Of a stretch of DNA of 9,646 nucleotides, positions 1 through 6,935 are shown piece by piece. Under the pieces are notes generated by a model. That model made no database searches. It saw nothing but the letters and a program-made list of their open reading frames with translations, and was not told the origin of the DNA. The position numbers and the translations under genes are program-made. Source of the stretch: CAYHGV01 sp964356135 (GTDB lineage Bacteria; Hydrothermota; Tepidihabitantia; CAYHGV01); contig CAYHGV010000104.1 of assembly GCA_964356135.1 (NCBI GenBank), forward strand, positions 1-9,646, read 5' to 3'. Positions within the stretch are counted from its first letter, which is position 1; every line of letters starts with the position of its first letter.

Positions 1-162
1 TTTCGCTCAGTTCTCTAAAGCACCTGAAATCAAAGGTAGTTTCGCAGAGCTCTCAAAGTAAGTCGCTGATTTGCGAAGCGAGCGGTTTTATCCGACGAAC
101 ACGAACGGAACCAAAAGTCAATTATTCCTACGGCAGGTCGATGGTGGGAATTCTCGGCGGGA

Positions 163-190
163 TTGACGACAGGTCAAATATATTTATACT
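163..190 (+). promoter_or_regulatory. Sigma70-like promoter for the TGS GTPase, probably leaderless
   Basis: A -35-like TTGACG (163-168) and a -10-like TATACT (185-190) are separated by 16 bases. Only 7 bases lie between the -10 box and the ATG at 198, so transcription would begin at or within a base or two of the start codon and give a leaderless mRNA. This agrees with the absence of any purine-rich ribosome binding site before 198. The same hexamer pair with identical spacing occurs at 1427-1454. The match is seen in the sequence; promoter activity is inferred. Confidence 0.5.
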
Positions 191-197
191 ACCCGAT

Positions 198-1193
198 ATG
201 CCGGCGAATTTACCACCCCAGTATTTTGAAGCGGAGCGGCGGTATCGCGAAGCCAAAACGACAAAGGAAAAGATAGCTTCGCTCCAGGAGATGATGGCGA
301 TTATGCCGAAGCACAAAGGCACGGAAAAACTCCAAGCCGACCTCAAAACCCGCATCTCCAAACTCAAGCGCGAAGCCCTGGAGCAGCACGCCAAAACCGG
401 GCACGGCCGTAGTTTTTATATCGAAAAACAGGGCGCCGGTCAGGTTATTCTCCTGGGGCCGCCCAATACCGGTAAATCTTCGATTCTAAAAAGCCTCACC
501 AAGGCTAATCCCGCGGTTGCACCCTACCCGTTTACGACCAAAGAGCCCGATATTGGGATGATGGAGTATGAAGAAATCAAATTTCAGTTAGTCGATGCAC
601 CGCCGGTGGTGAAAGAGCATACCGAGCCCTGGCTTTTAGATATTTTCCGCCGGGCAGACCTGTTGGCGCTGGTGGTTGACCTGTCCGACGATGGGCTTTT
701 GGACGGGATTGAAATGGTGCTCGAGGAACTGCAGAAGGCAAAATTCAAGTTAGGGAAAGAACAACCGAGTGAAATCGACTGGGTTGAGGGTTGGGTGAGT
801 AAGCAGGTTATATTGGTTGCGAACAAAACGGACGCCGAAGGTGCAGGCCAGCGGCTTATGATTCTTAATGAAATATACGAAGAAAAGTTCCCGGTCATTG
901 CCATTTCCGCCCAGGAAGGCAGCGGGTTGAGTGAATTTAAAAACCTGATCTACCGGATATTGGAAATAATTCGGGTCTACACCAAGACACCAGGAAAACC
1001 GATCGACCGACACGATCCGATCATTCTCAAAAAGGGTGAAACGCTCCTTGATGCTGCCCGGTCGATCCACAAGGATTTCGGGGAAAAGATGAAATACGCC
1101 CGGTTGTGGCGGGGGGAACGGATTCAGGGACTGCGGGTCGAGCATGACCAGGTTCTCGAAGACGGGGATGTCGTTGAATTCCATATTAAGTAA
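198..1193 (+). CDS. DRG/Obg-type GTPase with C-terminal TGS domain
   Basis: This encodes a cytoplasmic GTPase of 331 residues. A charged helical N-terminus (about 1-75) is followed by the G domain: P-loop GPPNTGKS (87-94), the YPFTT switch I threonine, G3-like VDAPPV (132-137), G4 NKTD (209-212) and G5 SAQEG (237-241). A TGS domain (about 258-331) closes the protein. G domain followed by TGS is the DRG-like arrangement; relatives act around ribosomes or RNA, but the exact role of bacterial members is unclear. G3 lacks the usual DxxG glycine; I believe DxPP is typical of this subfamily rather than a defect. I chose ATG 198 because its first residues (MPANLPPQYFEAERRYREAK) look like the conserved start of the family. 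An in-frame ATG at 141 would add 19 unlike residues, and the frame stays open to the left edge. No ribosome binding site is seen, consistent with leaderless translation. It is probably a separate unit from the exported genes downstream. Confidence 0.9.
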   Translation: MPANLPPQYFEAERRYREAKTTKEKIASLQEMMAIMPKHKGTEKLQADLKTRISKLKREALEQHAKTGHGRSFYIEKQGAGQVILLGPPNTGKSSILKSLTKANPAVAPYPFTTKEPDIGMMEYEEIKFQLVDAPPVVKEHTEPWLLDIFRRADLLALVVDLSDDGLLDGIEMVLEELQKAKFKLGKEQPSEIDWVEGWVSKQVILVANKTDAEGAGQRLMILNEIYEEKFPVIAISAQEGSGLSEFKNLIYRILEIIRVYTKTPGKPIDRHDPIILKKGETLLDAARSIHKDFGEKMKYARLWRGERIQGLRVEHDQVLEDGDVVEFHIK

Positions 1194-1203
1194 AAGGAAA
1201 TTG

Positions 1204-1395
1204 TAACCACAGATGAACACGGATAAAGTATGAAAGTACACCACCGAAGGCACGGAAGACACAGAAAATATATTTGACCACGAATTCGCCTCGTTTCGAG
1301 GCGCACCCGAAAAAAGAATTTCGTTTAACTACAGACGAACTAAGGTGAGTTAAACCACGGAAGGGACTAAAGTCACGGAAAGAAGACAAAGGAGT
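1204..1395. repeat. Degenerate short intergenic repeats
   Basis: This non-coding stretch is made of related purine-rich words: a 'ccacagatgaacacggata' type unit at 1207-1225, then CACGGAAG at 1251-1258 and 1356-1363 and a near copy CACGGAAAG at 1374-1382. The 11-mer GAACACGGATA (1215-1225) recurs exactly at 6974-6984 in another intergenic gap. Similar 'accacagatgaacacagat' sequences are, to my knowledge, dispersed in gaps of many bacterial genomes, with unknown function. Short open frames here look accidental. Together with the hairpin at 1287-1303 and the promoter at 1427-1454, this accounts for most of the 391-base gap 1194-1584. Confidence 0.55.
1287..1303. repeat. Perfect 7-bp inverted repeat (hairpin)
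   Basis: CGCCTCG and CGAGGCG face each other across a TTT loop. A weaker outer pairing is possible between CGAATTC at 1281-1287 and GAATTTCG ending near 1323. Neither strand has a T-run directly after the stem, so it does not look like a standard intrinsic terminator. It may be the structured core of the surrounding repeat element. Confidence 0.5.
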
Positions 1396-1426
1396 AAGCA
1401 GTGGGCAGTAAAGAGTATAGCGGTTA

Positions 1427-1454
1427 TTGACAAAAGAAGAGTTACTTGTATACT
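1427..1454 (+). promoter_or_regulatory. Near-consensus sigma70 promoter of the exported-protein operon
   Basis: A consensus -35 TTGACA (1427-1432) and a 5-of-6 -10 TATACT (1449-1454) are separated by 16 bases. Transcription should begin near 1460, leaving about 125 bases before the ATG at 1585. It is the best promoter-like sequence I see in the window, it follows the GTPase gene, and no comparably good match precedes the later genes. I therefore infer that it drives the downstream run of secreted proteins. Confidence 0.65.
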
Positions 1455-1460
1455 GCCAAC

Positions 1461-1583
1461 GTGAATGCCGGGCGTAGATTCTATTCGATAGCTCACGAGT
1501 ATGTAAATCTCAATGGTCTTAAACACACAAAGTTCTCCAGGGTTAAATTCAACTACAAAAAATATACAGATACGAGGAGGTAG
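1461..1583 (+). CDS. Possible 40-codon leader ORF starting at the promoter's +1
   Basis: A GTG codon at 1461 lies 6 bases after the -10 box, almost exactly at the predicted transcription start. Its frame is open for 40 codons, rich in Lys, Arg and Tyr. It stops at TAG 1581-1583, between the AGGAGG ribosome binding site (1575-1580) and the ATG (1585) of the next gene. If translated as a leaderless message, ribosomes would end on the downstream start region and could couple the two genes. It resembles nothing I recognise, and an open frame this short arises by chance fairly often (roughly one in seven). I treat it as speculative. Confidence 0.22.
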   Translation: MNAGRRFYSIAHEYVNLNGLKHTKFSRVKFNYKKYTDTRR

Positions 1584-1584
1584 C

Positions 1585-2763
1585 ATGAACTCTAAGGTTA
1601 TTGCTGTTATTGCAGGAGTATTCGCATCCTTTATTTTTGCCTCAGCCCAGGATGCGGATACCCTCCAGCCCGGTTCTGAAGGGAAAGATGCCAATATACA
1701 CGAAGGTCTCCCCGACATGAATTTTGGTAATATGGTTGATTTATGTATAGGCATTACCGGGGGAGATTTCAGATACTCTTTTGTAGAATTTGACCTTACT
1801 TCTTATGCCGGGAGGCTGCTTGATTCCTGTTTCCTTGACCTGTGGTGCTATAAGCGGGAAAAGACCGCGGGGAGCGACGACACCGCTGGTGTCTGGCGGG
1901 TGACACAATCCTGGCAGGAGAATACCGTTACCTGGAATAATCAACCGGGAACAGACCCGGTTCTGTTCAGCAGCTCTACTGACGGGGATAAAGATACCTG
2001 GTGGACCTGGAATGTGAAGGATATGGTTCAGGAGTGGCTCGACGGCACTTTTCCCAATAACGGGTTTATTATTCTATTTTATTTTTTGGGTATAAACAGT
2101 AACGCTACTTTTTATTCAAGTGATGCCCCTGCTCCTGGACCACGCTTGAGGCTATATTTCAAAACCCAGAAATCGCTTACCATCTCTTCGCCCAACGGCG
2201 GAGAAAACTGGCAAGCCGGCTCGGTTCATAACATTACCTGGACATCGACCGGTTCGATCACTAAGGTCAATATCGTCTATACGCCGAAGTGGAGTGCGAG
2301 CCAGTGGTATACCATTACTGCTGATTATAATAATACCGGTTCATACTCCTGGACGATCCCCAATACCCCGGGCAATGAAGCGCTGGTGCAAATCGAAGAC
2401 GCAGCCCAGCCCGGTGTGGGTGCATTCGATGTTTCGGATGGTTATTTTACCATCGCTCCGGCGAGCGTGGAAGAGGCTAAGGCTAACGAAGCAGGCACGG
2501 TATCACTTGTAGTTCATCATAACCCGGCGGTCAAGCCGATTATTCAATACCGTCTTCCCAGTCAATGCCGGTCAAGTCTGAAGGTCTATTCGCTTGACGG
2601 CAGGGAAGTCCGTGACCTTTCAGCGTTCCTGACCGCAACCAGCGGAACTGTAATCTGGGATGGGTATGACGACTTAGGTAGATTTATACCGGAAGGTGTT
2701 TACTTCTGTCGGCTGGAAGCAGCCGGGAAACAGAATACCGCGAGAATTACGATTATTCGTTGA
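1585..2763 (+). CDS. Secreted DNRLRE / Kre9-like / C-terminal sorting domain protein, copy 1
   Basis: The product has 392 residues. A signal peptide (1-21, ending FASA before Q22) leads into a DNRLRE module (about 22-192), recognised from VEFDL, the W-x-E-x-TVTWNNQP signature, WTWNVKDMVQEWLDG, FPNNGF and YSSD with a closing LRLYF strand. Next is a Kre9/KNH-like Ig module (about 197-290; ISSPNGGENW, NITWTSTG). A FlgD/type IX-like C-terminal domain follows (about 300-392; KVYSLDGREVRDL, GVYFCRL, ending in Arg). DNRLRE and Kre9-like modules occur on extracellular proteins and are usually suspected to bind polysaccharide; no catalytic motif is visible. ATG 1585 is chosen because GAGGAGG at 1574-1580 lies 4 bases upstream and the signal peptide starts there; an in-frame upstream codon at 1513 would add 24 unlike residues. 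It heads the exported operon and is a tandem paralogue of the next gene. Confidence 0.85.
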   Translation: MNSKVIAVIAGVFASFIFASAQDADTLQPGSEGKDANIHEGLPDMNFGNMVDLCIGITGGDFRYSFVEFDLTSYAGRLLDSCFLDLWCYKREKTAGSDDTAGVWRVTQSWQENTVTWNNQPGTDPVLFSSSTDGDKDTWWTWNVKDMVQEWLDGTFPNNGFIILFYFLGINSNATFYSSDAPAPGPRLRLYFKTQKSLTISSPNGGENWQAGSVHNITWTSTGSITKVNIVYTPKWSASQWYTITADYNNTGSYSWTIPNTPGNEALVQIEDAAQPGVGAFDVSDGYFTIAPASVEEAKANEAGTVSLVVHHNPAVKPIIQYRLPSQCRSSLKVYSLDGREVRDLSAFLTATSGTVIWDGYDDLGRFIPEGVYFCRLEAAGKQNTARITIIR

Positions 2764-3998
2764 GGATTACTATGAGATCAATAAAAGCAGGACAAGGAGG
2801 ACAAATGAAATACAGATTATTGTCGGTTATTGTCGGAGTGCTGATTGCTTTTTCCTTTGCTTCGGCCCAGGATGCGGACACGCTGCAGCCCGGTTCTGAA
2901 GGGAAAGATGCCTACGTAGACCATGACTCACCAGACCAAAATTATGGCGACGGGGTTGAATTATGGATAGGTTTCTGGGGGCTTCAACCCATGGACTCTT
3001 TTCTTGAATTTGATATTTCTGCTTATGCCGGGAGGGATCTCGATTCCTGTTTTCTTGACCTCTGGTGCCATGACCGGGGAAAAACAGTCGGAGTGATCGA
3101 TACTGGTTTACTCTACGCAGTGGCTGAAGCCTGGCAGGAAAAAACCATAACCTTCAGTAATCGTCCCTCGTTAGTTCCAGGCTGGAATCCTTTACTTTAT
3201 ATCGATGGAAACAAGGACAGCTGGTGGACTTGGGATTTGAAATATTTGGTCAACGATTGGCTTAAAGGGGTCAAACCTAATTATGGGATGTGTATTCAGT
3301 TAAAGTATAAGCAGCTTGATAATTACGCTGCTTTTCACTCGAGTGATGGTCCCTATGGACCGTGGAGACCGAGATTGAGACTTTACTTCAAGCCGCAGAC
3401 ATCGCTTACCATAGTCTCGCCCAACGGTGGCGAAAACTTGCAAGCCGGTTCGGTTCATAACATTACCTGGACATCGACCGGCGCTATTCAAAAGGTCAAG
3501 ATTATTTATACGCCAAAATGGAGTGCGAGCCAGTGGTATACTATTGCCACTGATTATAATAATACCGGTTCGTTCGCCTGGGCGATTCCCAACACCCCGG
3601 GCAATGAAGCACTGGTGCAGGTCGAAGATATCACCCAGCCATTTGGTGTTTTCGATGTTTCGGACGGTTTTTTTACGATCTCACCGTTAACCGTGGAAGA
3701 GGGCAAGGATAAAACGATAAGCACTTTATCGCTGAGCGTTAATAATAATCCCGCACTCAAGCCGGTTCTTCGCTATACCCTCCCTGAGCTGAGCCAATCG
3801 ACCTTGAGAATATACTCGCTGGACGGCAGGGAAGTCCGTGACCTTTCAGCGCTGATTTCCGGTTCCAGCGGAACCTTAGTCTGGGATGGGCGTGACGACT
3901 TTCGCAAGCCACTTCCCGAGGGCATCTATTTGTGTCGGCTCAGCACGGCAGAGAATCAAGAATCTGTCCGCATTACTCTTTTACGCAGGGGGTTACGA
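1585..3998 (+). repeat. Tandem gene duplication of about 1.2 kb
   Basis: Units 1585-2760 and 2805-3998 encode the same domain order and keep long identical DNA blocks: 27 bases (1666-1692 and 2886-2912), 32 bases (2221-2252 and 3450-3481) and 30 bases (2596-2625 and 3822-3851). The first DNRLRE residues, the Kre9-like module and part of the C-terminal domain are close at DNA level, while the middle of the DNRLRE module has diverged. This indicates duplication with uneven selection or gene conversion. Confidence 0.85.
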
Positions 3999-4001
3999 TG
4001 A
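2805..4001 (+). CDS. Secreted DNRLRE / Kre9-like / C-terminal sorting domain protein, copy 2
   Basis: This is the paralogue of the preceding gene, with 398 residues. The signal peptide is 1-21 (FASA before Q22). The DNRLRE module spans about 22-196 (FLEFDIS, W-x-E-x-TITFSNRP, WWTWDLKYLVNDWLKG, HSSD). The Kre9-like Ig module spans about 200-293 (VSPNGGENL, NITWTSTG), and the C-terminal sorting-type domain about 300-398 (RIYSLDGREVRDL, GIYLCRL, tail LLRRGLR). The role is probably a surface-attached binding protein; this is inferred from domains. The start is set by AAGGAGG at 2794-2800, 4 bases before ATG 2805; in-frame TTG 2760 and ATG 2772 would put a charged stretch in front of the signal peptide. 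The gap to the previous stop is 41 bases. The TGA shares ATGA with the next start, so the two are probably translationally coupled. Unlike copy 1, the conserved C-terminal beta strand is followed by four extra residues. Confidence 0.85.
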   Translation: MKYRLLSVIVGVLIAFSFASAQDADTLQPGSEGKDAYVDHDSPDQNYGDGVELWIGFWGLQPMDSFLEFDISAYAGRDLDSCFLDLWCHDRGKTVGVIDTGLLYAVAEAWQEKTITFSNRPSLVPGWNPLLYIDGNKDSWWTWDLKYLVNDWLKGVKPNYGMCIQLKYKQLDNYAAFHSSDGPYGPWRPRLRLYFKPQTSLTIVSPNGGENLQAGSVHNITWTSTGAIQKVKIIYTPKWSASQWYTIATDYNNTGSFAWAIPNTPGNEALVQVEDITQPFGVFDVSDGFFTISPLTVEEGKDKTISTLSLSVNNNPALKPVLRYTLPELSQSTLRIYSLDGREVRDLSALISGSSGTLVWDGRDDFRKPLPEGIYLCRLSTAENQESVRITLLRRGLR

Positions 4002-5155
4002 AACGTTTCTGCCTTATGATGGGTATGCTGATTTCGGTTTCGACTTTAGCTGCCCAGACGATTATTGGAAAATGGTCGGCACCGGAACTCGGTCTTGAGA
4101 TGGTGCTCAATCCGGATCTTTCTTATACCTTCGGTATGAGCGCCGGGCGGTATACCATCACTGAAAATAGTATTTACTTCCAGGACCGGACTTCCGGTGG
4201 TGCTACGGCGTATATGTTCTTTTTGGATCGTGACATCCTGCGGTTTATTGATATCAACGGCGTGCCGATTAATTTCGTCCGGGTACCCGGGCAAGCAAGT
4301 TCAGGCAGGGCTACCGGTTCGGGCGCGGTGCTCGCCAAGCAGGGTGGGTATACGCTCACCGAAGGCGATGTTGCCGCCGGGGTCGGTGTGCTCCAGTTCA
4401 TAATTAATGGCCGGGTGACCGATGCCGAACGGTCGGCATTGACCGAGCAGTCAAAAAAAGAGTTCGGTATCAATCCCGAGGGGTTCCTCAAGGAACTCCA
4501 GTCGCTTGCCGTTTCGCGGGCAATGCTCAGCCAGGTGACCGACCCGATTCAGGTCGGATTGATCCGCCAGGCTCTGGTCGTTGCCTTCTATCAGGCGGCA
4601 AAAAATCAACCTTCGGCTCAGCTTCCGCTTTTTGTTCAGGTAATGAATCGGTATGTTCAGGTATTGGCGTACGATGAACCGAATCGACTGGCACTCACCA
4701 ACAAAGACCTGGATGCTTTTTTCGATTACACTTCGTTTCTCTATGAACTCAATACCGGCAAAAAAGTAACCTGGCCGATATCGGTGCACGATTCGGTCAA
4801 GAACGACCTGATTACCCGGTTTCCCACTCTTCCTTTACAAGAAAAACAGTTTTACTGCGGAATGGGAGTTATCTGGAATTATTTTCAATACGCCTGGAAA
4901 TCGGCAGCCGAAGCGCAACGGGCAAAAATCGTCCAGGGGATGTTCGCCGGAAACGCGGCACCGACTCCGGCACAGGGAATCAATTATGGTTCAATCCAGC
5001 CTCAGGCCGGTACATCAGTTCCTTCCGGTCAAGAGATGGATGACGGTACTTTTAATACGTTGAAGAATGTGATGCTTATCGACCATGTCGGAACGATGAA
5101 TGCCTGGAGCGCGATTGGTGATTCGCCCTATTACTATGAAATCGTCGACTACTGA
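3998..5155 (+). CDS. Secreted protein with lipocalin-like N-terminal domain, unrecognised helical domain
   Basis: The product has 385 residues and I do not recognise it as a whole. A signal peptide (1-19, LAA before Q20) is followed by a short beta-rich domain (about 20-98; GKWSAPELGLEMVLNPD, GRYTITENSIYF, DRDILRFIDING). The pattern is that of small lipocalin-like proteins that use 'GtW...G.Y.i....l'. A Gly/Ala linker leads to a mainly helical domain (about 118-315) with EQSKKEFG, WNYFQYAWK and an Arg/Lys/Ala-rich helix. This domain loosely recalls secreted DUF6683-type proteins, but I cannot confirm it. A Pro/Gly/Gln-rich stretch (about 320-345) precedes a conserved-looking tail ending SPYYYEIVDY. 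There is no C-terminal sorting-type domain, lipobox or catalytic motif. The start overlaps the previous stop as ATGA, with a modest AGGGGG (3987-3992) 5 bases upstream, which suggests translation coupled to the DNRLRE paralogue and perhaps a shared periplasmic or surface complex. Confidence 0.75.
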   Translation: MKRFCLMMGMLISVSTLAAQTIIGKWSAPELGLEMVLNPDLSYTFGMSAGRYTITENSIYFQDRTSGGATAYMFFLDRDILRFIDINGVPINFVRVPGQASSGRATGSGAVLAKQGGYTLTEGDVAAGVGVLQFIINGRVTDAERSALTEQSKKEFGINPEGFLKELQSLAVSRAMLSQVTDPIQVGLIRQALVVAFYQAAKNQPSAQLPLFVQVMNRYVQVLAYDEPNRLALTNKDLDAFFDYTSFLYELNTGKKVTWPISVHDSVKNDLITRFPTLPLQEKQFYCGMGVIWNYFQYAWKSAAEAQRAKIVQGMFAGNAAPTPAQGINYGSIQPQAGTSVPSGQEMDDGTFNTLKNVMLIDHVGTMNAWSAIGDSPYYYEIVDY

Positions 5156-5212
5156 TGGTTACCTCACGCCCGATCGCTCCTTCGAAGTAATGTGTCTTCC
5201 GTCAATATCGAA

Positions 5213-5219
5213 AAGGAGG
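5213..5219 (+). promoter_or_regulatory. Ribosome binding site that fixes a GTG start
   Basis: AAGGAGG lies 5 bases before GTG 5225. An in-frame GTG at 5192 has no comparable site and would place charged residues in front of the lipoprotein signal peptide, so 5225 is preferred. Confidence 0.75.
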
Positions 5220-5224
5220 CTTTA

Positions 5225-6178
5225 GTGGTTTTTATTAAAAAAGCGTCGGGTTTTCTCATCGGACTATTACTTGCCGTTGCCGGGTGTCAAAAATCGGATA
5301 CGGCCTCGCCGACCGTTCTGTCTACCACTCCGCCCAACAGCGCCACGAGCGTAGCGGTCACCGCTGACATCACGGTTATTTTTTCCGAACCGATGGATAC
5401 GGTTTCGGTTCAATCGGCTTTCAGCACCGAACCGGCGACTACCGGCAGTTTCTCCTGGGAGAACGAGAGCACCGTCGTCTATAATCCGGCTGCCATTCTG
5501 GTTGGTGATACGACCTATACCGTGACAATCGATACCACCGCCCAAGACCGGGCAGGCAACGGTATTGCCGCGATTTACAAATTTAGCTTCAGCACCGGCC
5601 CGGTTCCGACCGAAGCGGTTGAACTGCCGGCAGTGATGGATGCCGGCATCGATGGCGATTTACCGGATTGGACCGGCAAGGATGATATCATCTCAGTCTA
5701 CGCATATTCGTCGGCGACACGCGAACCATTGTATGGTCTCATCCGATTCGACCTCGCTGCCTATGAAGGCTGTTATATTGACTCCGCGGTGTTAAAACTC
5801 TATGTGGTTGCTCCCTATATTTATCCGGGGATAGTAACGATCTCTCGCATTGACGAAGCCTGGGTCGAAACGACTGTCACCTGGCGAACGAAACCCGCAT
5901 TGGATACATCGATCATCGTGACCGCACAAATACCCAGTCAGGGTGATGAGTGGCTTGAGGTCGATGTCACACCGCTTGCGCAGTCGTGGGTTGGCGTATC
6001 ATTCCCGAACCATGGAATGTACATCATCGTTCCTCAGCAGAACAAGCAGGTTGGATTTACCTTTGCTGCACGAGATTACGATGAATCAGCAAAACAGCCA
6101 AAACTGCATCTCGACTATTTTAGACCGGCAGCATCGCGGAACTCAACGGTCCATCATGATCGAGAGGCGAATCGCTGA
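5225..6178 (+). CDS. Lipoprotein with SbsA Ig-like (Big_5) and DNRLRE domains
   Basis: The product has 317 residues. A lipoprotein signal peptide ends in lipobox VAGC (Cys21, followed by Gln), so the protein should be lipid-anchored; no Asp follows the Cys. An SbsA-type Ig domain spans about 28-125: STTPPNSATSVAV, FSEPMD, and YTVTIDTTAQDRAGN leading to a closing FSFSTG. A DNRLRE module spans about 131-299: GLIRFDLAAYEG, IDSAVLKLYV, W-x-ETTVTWRTKP, WLEVDVTPLAQSWV, FPNHGMYI, AARDYD and LHLDYF. A short polar tail follows, without a C-terminal sorting-type domain. It shares the DNRLRE module with the two paralogues but matches the general family consensus better. This suggests separate ancestry rather than a third copy. 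The likely role is a surface-exposed binding or structural lipoprotein; no enzyme motif is visible. The gap from the previous gene is 69 bases. Confidence 0.85.
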   Translation: MVFIKKASGFLIGLLLAVAGCQKSDTASPTVLSTTPPNSATSVAVTADITVIFSEPMDTVSVQSAFSTEPATTGSFSWENESTVVYNPAAILVGDTTYTVTIDTTAQDRAGNGIAAIYKFSFSTGPVPTEAVELPAVMDAGIDGDLPDWTGKDDIISVYAYSSATREPLYGLIRFDLAAYEGCYIDSAVLKLYVVAPYIYPGIVTISRIDEAWVETTVTWRTKPALDTSIIVTAQIPSQGDEWLEVDVTPLAQSWVGVSFPNHGMYIIVPQQNKQVGFTFAARDYDESAKQPKLHLDYFRPAASRNSTVHHDREANR

Positions 6179-6259
6179 AGACGAGAATAGAAATGAAAAA
6201 AATCGGCAAAGGTAAGATCAACGAATGAAAAAAAGCACATTACATACAAGGAGGTAGCA

Positions 6260-6934
6260 ATGTTGAAAAAAGTCGGAGTAGTAGCGGTGTTGTGCGTGCT
6301 TGCCCTGGGAGGCTGCACGCAGAAACAATCGGCAATCGGCACGTTTTATATGCTCGGCCGGTCGGTGCTCGAAGGCTGGTTCGTCCACTGGGGCTGGGAT
6401 TGGGACGATACTCACCCGGTGGTGCGCGACAGCTTTACCATCTACCATCGCTATAATGCCGGACCGGACGAAGGGATGGTTGATACGACGCGAAGTATCG
6501 TTGGCCATATCCCTTCCACTCCGAAACCGGTCATTTTCTTCAAACTCTGTTTCGTCGATTTTACGGGCGGGACTCAAGCTGACGCTGATGCCAATTTATC
6601 GCGCAACAAAGCGATTGTCGACAGCGTCTACAAAATCGTCGTTACCGACCGTGGCTACCAGCTTATCATCGGCAACGCCCTGCCCGTACCATCGGGCTCG
6701 ATTGACCAATACATCGTCTGGAGCCAAACTCAGTACAACAGTTATCTATCGACTCTTCATACCCAGCATCCGAACCAGGTGTTCGTCTTCGATTTCTACA
6801 GCGTCTTAGCCGGCACAAACGGAGCAATTAAAAATGAGTACACCGACGGCGAACCGGACGATGCCCATCTTAATGAGGCGGGCTACAATGCGATCGATAC
6901 GCCGTTTTTTAATTTTTTAGAGACCAATTTTTAA
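6260..6934 (+). CDS. Small SGNH-hydrolase-like lipoprotein
   Basis: The product has 224 residues. The signal peptide ends in lipobox LGGC (Cys19). The mature part has marks of an SGNH/GDSL esterase fold: MLGRSV (33-36, candidate nucleophile Ser35) in the block I position, KLCFVDF (95-101) in the block III position, a strand LIIGNALPVP, FDFYSVL, and the block V motif DDAHLNEAGY (Asp200, His203). The Ser-Asp-His set could support ester or acetyl removal from a polysaccharide, but block I is GRS instead of GDS and the Asn of block III is not evident, so activity is inferred. The KxCF, DxxH and intermediate segments match in order those of the gene at 8948, which suggests distant homology. AAGGAGG at 6248-6254 lies 5 bases before the ATG. 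The 81-base gap upstream is A-rich and shows no clear promoter. Confidence 0.7.
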   Translation: MLKKVGVVAVLCVLALGGCTQKQSAIGTFYMLGRSVLEGWFVHWGWDWDDTHPVVRDSFTIYHRYNAGPDEGMVDTTRSIVGHIPSTPKPVIFFKLCFVDFTGGTQADADANLSRNKAIVDSVYKIVVTDRGYQLIIGNALPVPSGSIDQYIVWSQTQYNSYLSTLHTQHPNQVFVFDFYSVLAGTNGAIKNEYTDGEPDDAHLNEAGYNAIDTPFFNFLETNF

Positions 6935-6935
6935 C

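Noticed and set aside
2..61. Frame 2 is open from the left edge to a TAA at 59-61, possibly the tail of an upstream gene
   Set aside because: Only 19 codons are visible, with no recognisable domain; an open frame of this length is common by chance.
3..197. In-frame extension of the GTPase ORF up to the left edge, or a start at ATG 141
   Set aside because: The extra residues do not look like the family, whose typical N-terminus begins at 198, and the promoter-like boxes lie inside this stretch.
750..1262. 170-codon open frame on the minus strand across the GTPase gene
   Set aside because: It is a shadow of a clearly coding plus-strand gene and shows no domain or ribosome binding site.
1287..1303. 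Hairpin considered as an intrinsic terminator for the GTPase gene
   Set aside because: No T-run follows the stem on either strand, and it lies about 95 bases past the stop.
6300..6809. 169-codon plus-strand frame overlapping the small SGNH-like lipoprotein
   Set aside because: It is rich in Ser/Arg/Thr with no motif; the overlapping frame has a lipobox, a ribosome binding site and catalytic-type motifs.
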